Positions 6,867 through 11,227 of a stretch of 11,227 nucleotides of DNA are shown here, piece by piece (the first letter of the stretch is position 1; the number at the start of each line of letters is the position of its first letter). This DNA comes from Acidobacteriota bacterium (GTDB lineage: Bacteria; Acidobacteriota; Terriglobia; Bryobacterales; Bryobacteraceae), in NCBI GenBank assembly GCA_026394095.1, contig JAPKYY010000732.1:1-11227 (forward strand), written 5' to 3'. The notes beneath the pieces are model-generated. The model saw only the letters and a program-made list of their open reading frames with translations, had not been told where the DNA came from and searched no databases. A program made the translations under genes and the position numbers.

Positions 6867-6882
6867 TGGAACTTGGAATGCA
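6867..6882 (+). promoter_or_regulatory. Candidate sigma-54 promoter for the PEP-CTERM gene
   Basis: TGGAAC-TTGGA-ATGCA has GG-N10-GC spacing and two mismatches to TGGCAC-N5-TTGCA. The predicted start is near 6893, with a leader of about 88 bases. A hairpin sequence (6880-6895) overlaps its -12 box. Sigma-54 control of PEP-CTERM genes has been reported in floc-forming Zoogloea. Confidence 0.45.
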
Positions 6883-6895
6883 CTTGTGTAAGTGC
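6880..6895. repeat. Perfect 6-bp inverted repeat overlapping the -12 box
   Basis: GCACTT-GTGT-AAGTGC is a perfect inverted repeat with a 4-base centre. It covers the -12 region and predicted start of the PEP-CTERM promoter, a position suited to a repressor operator. Confidence 0.45.
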
Positions 6896-6980
6896 TTACT
6901 CAAATTCACGCGAGACTAGATCGCAGGCTGAATCAACTTTCAAGTGATGAGATGGCTATCTAAAAGAAAGACATAGAACA

Positions 6981-7634
6981 ATGAATAAAAGAATCGCAGG
7001 TTTCGTCAACGCTATCTCCGTCGCCGGAGTAGCTCTCGTTCTGGTAGTTGCAAGCGCTAGCGCTGCCACAGTGACGTTCAATACAAATTCCGTTGATACC
7101 AAGTTTGCCGGCAATGGTTTATCTCTCGCTAGTTCCGGAGGTGCCGCAGCATCCCTGGTTTTCAACGCGAGGCCAGATAGCGTCACAGGCACGCCTTCAA
7201 ACGTAAGCTTCGGCTACTTCACGCTATTTTGCCCTTCATGCACAACTCAAGCCAATGCTGGCGGTGCATTCTTCGGTGGCTTTACGTTCAACCTCATCAT
7301 CACTGACATTTCTGACGGCGGCTCCGGGCAATTTGTCGGAACTTCTTCGGGCGGTACGGTATTCAGTGACGTCAGCCCTATGACGATTAGCTGGGTTCCG
7401 CTCGTCCTGGGTCCAGGCACATTGAATGCAGCTAGCGGTACCTTCGGGCCATCTACATTCCGCATCCTTGGCCCCACCAGCATCGTTGCTCCCAATTCAG
7501 GTACCAATCCGGGCCAGACAACAGTAGAAGGTGCGGTCACTTCGACTCTTGATTCCAGCGTCCCCGAACCAGGCACCATGGCTCTCTTTGGTGCTGGTCT
7601 AATTGGCCTTCGTCTTCTGATCCGCAAAAAATAG
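6981..7634 (+). CDS. PEP-CTERM sorting domain protein
   Basis: This 217-residue exported protein has a signal peptide (MNKRIAGFVNAISVAGVALV, cleavage probably after ASASA near residue 29), a beta-rich Gly/Ser/Thr-rich middle typical of surface proteins, and a C-terminal sorting signal: VPEPGT at 194-199, a hydrophobic helix and a final RKK. In organisms with exosortase (EpsH), this tail is recognised at the membrane, cleaved and linked to exopolysaccharide or floc formation; no exosortase gene is in the window. The middle contains a CPSC pair (FCPSCT) that could form a disulphide. The ATG at 6981 has AGAAAG 10 bases upstream. The gene stands alone, with a sigma-54-like promoter in front and an intrinsic terminator behind. 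The function of the mature domain is not recognised. Confidence 0.88.
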   Translation: MNKRIAGFVNAISVAGVALVLVVASASAATVTFNTNSVDTKFAGNGLSLASSGGAAASLVFNARPDSVTGTPSNVSFGYFTLFCPSCTTQANAGGAFFGGFTFNLIITDISDGGSGQFVGTSSGGTVFSDVSPMTISWVPLVLGPGTLNAASGTFGPSTFRILGPTSIVAPNSGTNPGQTTVEGAVTSTLDSSVPEPGTMALFGAGLIGLRLLIRKK

Positions 7635-7661
7635 ACTGGTCACATCCCTTTCATCCCTAAC

Positions 7662-7689
7662 AACGCCGCGCAGAAAAGCGCGGCGTTTT
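7662..7689 (+). terminator. Intrinsic terminator of the PEP-CTERM gene
   Basis: A perfect 10-bp stem (AACGCCGCGC with GCGCGGCGTT) closes an AGAAAA loop and is followed by TT beyond the stem, giving a TTTT run in total. It lies 28 bases after the stop codon. The stem is strong and the T-tract short. Confidence 0.85.
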
Positions 7690-7732
7690 CAGATTTATCG
7701 TCAACTTCAGTTTCCGACGCTCGCCCGTCATC

Positions 7733-7748
7733 TGACCTTCTGTGGTCA
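7733..7748. promoter_or_regulatory. Perfect inverted repeat TGACC-N6-GGTCA, candidate activator site
   Basis: TGACC TTCTGT GGTCA has perfect 5-bp arms and lies in a gap with no gene. Its centre is about 88 bases upstream of the start predicted from the sigma-54-like element at 7803-7818. Same-core sites occur at 2869, 5346 and 6791. Confidence 0.45.
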
Positions 7749-7802
7749 ACCCTGGGATTATGAATTGTCCTTCCTGCCGTTTGCACTCAACATTTTCGGC
7801 AA

Positions 7803-7818
7803 TGGCAATCTACGTGCA
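7803..7818 (+). promoter_or_regulatory. Candidate sigma-54 promoter for the SYLF-OmpA operon
   Basis: TGGCAA-TCTAC-GTGCA has one mismatch in each box and exact GG-N10-GC spacing. The predicted start is near 7829, 51 bases before ATG 7880. The rest of the 245-base gap holds only the terminator and the repeat at 7733. Confidence 0.5.
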
Positions 7819-7879
7819 TTTAGTTCCGTGTCGCCCACCGCTCAGATAGGGTTTACCGGGCTGACCAAAGAGGTTGAGA

Positions 7880-8578
7880 ATGCGAATGATATTAGCAGTT
7901 ACGTTGGCGCTAGCGCCCATGATGGCCAAAGACAATGAAGCGGCAAAGCGGCTCAACGAAGCAGCTTCTGTGCTGACAGAAATAATGGCAACTCCTGACA
8001 AAGGCATCCCGGAGGATATGCTCGGTAACGCCCACTGTATTGTGATTGTGCCTGGTCTCAAGACGGCCGCCTTCCTCGTCGGCGGCAAGTACGGTAAGGG
8101 TTATATGCTCTGCCGCAATAAGGGCATTATGGGCTGGTCTGCTCCCGCCACTGTCCGCATTGAAGGCGGCAGTGTTGGTTTTCAAATTGGTGGGTCCGAA
8201 ACAGACCTCATCATGCTCGTCATGAACGCACGCGGCGTTGACAAGCTTTTGGGCAGCAAATTTACTCTCGGTGCAGAAGGGTCGGTCGCTGCCGGCCCCG
8301 TCGGACGCACCGCCACCGCCCAGACTGACGCACAGATGCATGCCGAAATTCTCTCCTGGTCTCGTTCACAAGGTTTGTTCGCTGGCCTCGCCCTCGAAGG
8401 CGCAACCCTGCGTCAGGATCTTGACGACAACCAAACTCTCTACGGCAAAAAGCTCGAAAACAGACAGATCGTAACCACTAGAATACGAGCCCCCAAATCG
8501 GCTGCCCGTCTGATCACCCTGTTAAACAAATACTCTCCCAAAGAGGCGTCCACCCCGCCCTCCAAGTCGAACCAATAG
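7880..8578 (+). CDS. Exported SYLF (Ysc84/DUF500) domain lipid-binding protein
   Basis: The protein is 232 residues from ATG 7880. A short hydrophobic N-terminus (MRMILAVTLALAPMMA) is a probable signal peptide. The rest is a SYLF domain: AKRLNEAASVLTEIM, IPEDMLGNAHCIVIVPGLK, VGGKYGKGYMLCR, WSAPATVRIEGGSVGFQIGG, TDLIMLVMN, FTLGAEGSVAAGPVGR, ILSWSRSQGLFAGLALEGA and a final LYGKKL. In eukaryotes SYLF domains bind phosphoinositides; the role of bacterial secreted versions is poorly known, but they sit at the envelope. ATG 7880 is favoured because AGAGG at 7869-7873 lies 6 bases upstream; a TTG at 7874 overlaps that site. The OmpA-domain gene follows 21 bases after the stop, so the two are probably one transcript. 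Confidence 0.88.
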   Translation: MRMILAVTLALAPMMAKDNEAAKRLNEAASVLTEIMATPDKGIPEDMLGNAHCIVIVPGLKTAAFLVGGKYGKGYMLCRNKGIMGWSAPATVRIEGGSVGFQIGGSETDLIMLVMNARGVDKLLGSKFTLGAEGSVAAGPVGRTATAQTDAQMHAEILSWSRSQGLFAGLALEGATLRQDLDDNQTLYGKKLENRQIVTTRIRAPKSAARLITLLNKYSPKEASTPPSKSNQ

Positions 8579-8599
8579 GTTCGAAGAAACGAAAACATT

Positions 8600-10321
8600 G
8601 TGAATTTACTCAATTGGACTGGTCTCCTACTATCGGCCTGTGGAGCGCTAACGGCTCAAAGCACACAGAGCCAGATCGAAAACGCAAACCGCATGGCCGC
8701 TGGTGCCATGCCAGTCTATCGCGTCACTACAACGGCGCGTACCGCCAAAGCGATCAATTATCAGCATAGAAATGGCGCTACCAAAATCGATTTTCGTGGC
8801 ACCAGTCTTCTCCCGGGCTCACGTGGTGAGGCCAAAGTGGAAGGCAAGCAAGGCTACATCGAAATCGAAGTAGAATTCGATGACTTGAAGCCAGCTAATC
8901 TCCTCGGTTCTGAATATCTTACTTATGTCATGTGGGCAATCACCCCTGAAGGACGTACATCGAATCTCGGTGAGATCCTTCTCAATGGCACAAAGAGCAA
9001 GCTCAACGTCTCAACTGAACTCCAGTCCTTTGCCCTCCTCGTTACTGCCGAACCATATTATGCGGTTACGCGGCCAAGCGACCTGATCGTTATGGAAAAT
9101 GTTGTCCGCAAAGATACAGCGGGCAGGGTTGAAGAAATCGACGCCAAGTACGAGTTGCTTGAGCGGGGTCAATACTTGAAGCTGTCCAATCCCCTTGCTC
9201 TTAAGCTGGACGACAAGCAACCGCTCGAACTCTATGAGGCCCGCAATGCAGTTCAGATTGCCCGTTCCATGGGTTCTGACCGCTTCGCCGCCGACACCTT
9301 TGTCAAGGCCGAAAAGAGCCTTGCACAAGCAGAAGCCTACCAGGCCCGCAAGGCAGGCAAGAAGCCAGTCACCATGATGGCCCGTGAATCCGTTCAAATC
9401 GCTGAAGACGCGCGCATCATCGCTGTCAAACGGCAGGAAGAACAGGCCCTCATGGCCGAACGTCAACTCGCCGCTGACCGTCAGAATCAGGCCGAATCCG
9501 GCCGCGCCGCAGCAGAGTCTGAAGCCAATCGGATCAGCCGGGAAGCCGATGCTGCCCGGATTGCAGCCAAATCAGAGGCAGACCGCTTAACTCGCGAGAA
9601 AGATGCCCAGGCCTTGGCTGCCGCCGACGCAGCTGCACTGGCCAAACGTGAAAACTCCGTCCGCCTTGCATCCGCCGAGCTCGAAGCCGAACGTTTGAAG
9701 ATGGAAAATGCAGCTCGCATGGCAGCGGCAAACACCGAGGCTGAGCGGCTCAAGCTCGAAAACGAAACCCGCTTGACTGCTGCCGCCAACGAAGCTGACA
9801 GACTCAAACGTGAGAATGAAACTCAGCTTGATAATGCCGCAAAGCAGCGGGCACAAATGGAGCGCGAGAAAGGCGAATTGCGAATTCTGCTCCTCAAGCA
9901 GTTCAATGCAATTCTCAAGACCGAAGACACCGCTCGCGGTCTCATCGTCAACATGCCTGATGTCCTCTTCGACACTGCACAATTCACCCTGCGGCCTATC
10001 GCGAGAGAGAAGCTCGCTAAAGTTGCTGGAATTGTCTCAGGTCATCCCGGCCTAAAGCTGGATATCGAAGGCCACACCGACAGTGTTGGCAGCGATTCCT
10101 ACAACCAGACGCTTTCCGAGAAGCGCGGTGATGCCGTTCGTGAGTATCTGGCCCGCGAAGGCATGGCAACCTCGTCGCTTACCTCAAAAGGCTTCGGCGA
10201 GTCTAAACCCGCGGCATCCAACGACAATGCCTCAGGCCGTCAGCAAAATCGCCGTGTCGAAATTGTCATCTCTGGTGACCTCATCGGTACCCAGATTGGC
10301 AAACCCGTTTCCTCTCAATAG
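8600..10321 (+). CDS. Coiled-coil OmpA-domain envelope protein
   Basis: This 573-residue protein has four parts. An uncharged hydrophobic N-terminus (MNLLNWTGLLLSACGALTAQ) could be a signal peptide or a lipoprotein signal, since LSAC at 11-14 fits a lipobox, although there is no basic N-region. Residues 30-200 form a beta-rich periplasmic domain. A helical segment at about 210-290 resembles DUF4398-type regions. Seven 18-residue helical repeats follow at 301-426 (core EAxRLKxEN). The C-terminal OmpA-like peptidoglycan-binding domain spans about 452-557, with VLFDTAQFTLRP, IEGHTDSVGSDSYNQTLSEK and NRRVEI; the diaminopimelate-contacting Asp (GHTDS) and the Arg after LSEK are present. It probably links the envelope to peptidoglycan over a long helix. 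The start is GTG, with only a weak purine-rich stretch before it. It ends the SYLF operon at a strong terminator. Confidence 0.9.
   Translation: MNLLNWTGLLLSACGALTAQSTQSQIENANRMAAGAMPVYRVTTTARTAKAINYQHRNGATKIDFRGTSLLPGSRGEAKVEGKQGYIEIEVEFDDLKPANLLGSEYLTYVMWAITPEGRTSNLGEILLNGTKSKLNVSTELQSFALLVTAEPYYAVTRPSDLIVMENVVRKDTAGRVEEIDAKYELLERGQYLKLSNPLALKLDDKQPLELYEARNAVQIARSMGSDRFAADTFVKAEKSLAQAEAYQARKAGKKPVTMMARESVQIAEDARIIAVKRQEEQALMAERQLAADRQNQAESGRAAAESEANRISREADAARIAAKSEADRLTREKDAQALAAADAAALAKRENSVRLASAELEAERLKMENAARMAAANTEAERLKLENETRLTAAANEADRLKRENETQLDNAAKQRAQMEREKGELRILLLKQFNAILKTEDTARGLIVNMPDVLFDTAQFTLRPIAREKLAKVAGIVSGHPGLKLDIEGHTDSVGSDSYNQTLSEKRGDAVREYLAREGMATSSLTSKGFGESKPAASNDNASGRQQNRRVEIVISGDLIGTQIGKPVSSQ
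9500..9877 (+). repeat. Seven 54-base (18-residue) tandem repeats inside the OmpA-domain gene
   Basis: Residues 301-426 divide without gaps into seven units of 18. Units four to six read RLASAELEAERLKMENAA, RMAAANTEAERLKLENET and RLTAAANEADRLKRENET; units one to three and seven are more diverged. A period of 18 equals five turns of an alpha helix at 3.6 residues per turn, so this should be a long straight helix or coiled coil with little supercoil. Confidence 0.85.
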
Positions 10322-10341
10322 CCACTTCATCCACTGCATGC

Positions 10342-10374
10342 AAAGAGGGTCCCTCACGGGGCCCTCTTTTTTTT
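10342..10374 (+). terminator. Intrinsic terminator of the SYLF-OmpA operon
   Basis: A 12-bp stem (AAAGAGGGTCCC with GGGGCCCTCTTT, one G-T pair) encloses a TCAC loop and runs into eight consecutive T residues (10367-10374). It starts 21 bases after the OmpA-domain stop codon. Confidence 0.92.
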
Positions 10375-10428
10375 GCCGCGCATGAGCGATCTTCCTGCTC
10401 CCTGTCGCATTCCCTCTTGAAGCCAGCC

Positions 10429-11227
10429 ATGCAAGACGTAATCGACCGCCTCGATAAGATCAATCAGTCCACTCCTGAAGTCGAACTCCTCGACCTGCTA
10501 AACAAGATCGCCGCGAGTCCGAACGATCCCGGTCTACGCAACCATCTCCGGCAAATGCTCAAGAATGAACGCGAGGGCCACCAGTGCGCCATCAACGTCC
10601 TGGCTGCAGGCATCTTCGGCATCTGCCTTGGCGGCAAGTATATGCTTGCAGATCACGAAGGCGGCTACCGTGTAAACCCCTTCCTTCACAACCTGCGAAA
10701 GGCTATGCTCGGCTGTGCTCCCTTGCGTACAAAGCTGAAGGAAAACGCAAAGACTTACATCTTCTATACCGAATTCTATGAGTCGCTCTCCAACACCAGG
10801 AAGCGCATCGCCGCCCTCGCCAAAGCCCATGCAGGTGCCGATCTCGGCAACGACCTCCTCACCGTCCTCTATTCCCTCGGTGGCCACTTCAGCAGCTCAG
10901 AAACAGACACCGGCCTGCGCGATGCCAAAAGAGTGGGCGGCACCACTTGTATCATGACTGCGCGTGCCACTTATCACGCTTCAGGTTTGAAGATGATTGG
11001 CGATCGTCCTCCCTCTGTCGGTACTCCCGGCGGCCCTCAGGTGGAGCTCGGCATCCCCGTTCAGAAGATATCCAAAACTGGCAAGAAATATACCGAAGCC
11101 AGCATGATGCGGGACGACCAGTACCTCTTTGGCGCCAAAGGCTTCGATGACAATAACGCTGAGGAAGCCAATCGTCCTCAACTTGAAGTCGGAGACATTT
11201 ATTACATCGACGGCGAGGGCAATTTCA
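10429..11227 (+). CDS. Unrecognised protein, partial at right edge; possible cysteine peptidase or amidase fold
   Basis: The reading frame from ATG 10429 is open to the window end (266 residues seen), with the same codon style as its neighbours. There is no signal peptide; the N-terminal 60 residues are helical (MQDVIDRLDKINQ, then LRNHLRQMLKNEREG). I do not recognise a family. Two motifs hint at a papain-like NlpC/P60 or CHAP hydrolase: a cysteine at the start of a predicted helix (GGTTCIMTARATYHASG, about residues 172-188) and, near the edge, EVGDIYYIDGEGNF, which resembles the strand before the catalytic histidine in such enzymes. That histidine would lie outside the window, so this is a guess. 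The gene follows a strong terminator and so is not part of the SYLF-OmpA operon. Only a weak TGAAG precedes the start. Confidence 0.6.
   Translation, partial: MQDVIDRLDKINQSTPEVELLDLLNKIAASPNDPGLRNHLRQMLKNEREGHQCAINVLAAGIFGICLGGKYMLADHEGGYRVNPFLHNLRKAMLGCAPLRTKLKENAKTYIFYTEFYESLSNTRKRIAALAKAHAGADLGNDLLTVLYSLGGHFSSSETDTGLRDAKRVGGTTCIMTARATYHASGLKMIGDRPPSVGTPGGPQVELGIPVQKISKTGKKYTEASMMRDDQYLFGAKGFDDNNAEEANRPQLEVGDIYYIDGEGNF

Noticed and set aside
7760..7849. Possible 29-codon gene starting MNCPSC upstream of the SYLF gene
   Set aside because: There is no ribosome-binding site, no continuation of a zinc-ribbon pattern, and it overlaps the candidate promoter at 7803-7818.
9487..9807. Minus-strand open frame rich in Ser/Ala opposite the OmpA coiled coil
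   Set aside because: It is the mirror of the 18-residue repeats; repetitive composition follows from the plus-strand repeats.
1..11227. CRISPR arrays, tRNA or rRNA genes, insertion sequences and phage genes
   Set aside because: None was seen: no regularly spaced direct repeats, no cloverleaf candidates, no transposase or integrase motifs, and no abrupt composition change.

Overview
The window looks like chromosomal DNA of an Acidobacteriota member, most likely a Solibacter/Bryobacter-type soil bacterium. This is inferred from the gene families: an acidobacterial VWFA-related protein, a secreted protein with an LPATG tail typical of this phylum, a PEP-CTERM protein, a PAS-rich sigma-54 activator and SYLF/OmpA envelope proteins. 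GC content is moderate. I see no rRNA, tRNA, CRISPR array, insertion sequence or phage module.

Layout. The left third (1-2740) reads on the minus strand: a secreted LPATG-tailed protein, then a broken malic enzyme gene, then a VWFA-domain secreted protein that runs off the left edge. The malic enzyme has lost about 70-80 codons around its catalytic tyrosine, and the two halves are in different frames. Next, a tiny Thivi_2564-type membrane protein (minus) is divergent from a large triple-PAS sigma-54 activator (plus, 3255-5330). The activator converges on an ECF-type sigma factor gene (minus, 5362-5889). That gene is divergent from a plus-strand pair: a DUF883/ElaB-like membrane-anchored protein and a divergent general-stress flavin-binding-fold protein. 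A PEP-CTERM protein with its own terminator follows, then a SYLF (Ysc84) protein and a coiled-coil OmpA-domain protein as an operon ending at a strong terminator. At the right edge is the start of an unrecognised gene.

Regulation. Several intergenic regions carry GG-N10-GC elements resembling sigma-54 -24/-12 promoters. The two best lie back to back between the ECF sigma gene and the DUF883 gene (both TGGCCC-N5-TTGC). Upstream of three other candidates (LPATG gene, PEP-CTERM gene, SYLF-OmpA operon), at roughly -88 to -110 from the predicted start, sits a shared inverted repeat TGACC-N6-GGTCA or a one-mismatch version. A perfect copy also lies between the activator and ECF sigma genes. I infer that the triple-PAS activator may bind this repeat and run a local sigma-54 regulon of envelope and surface proteins, with the ECF factor as a second tier. 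The promoters and repeats are visible in the sequence; the regulon is a hypothesis.
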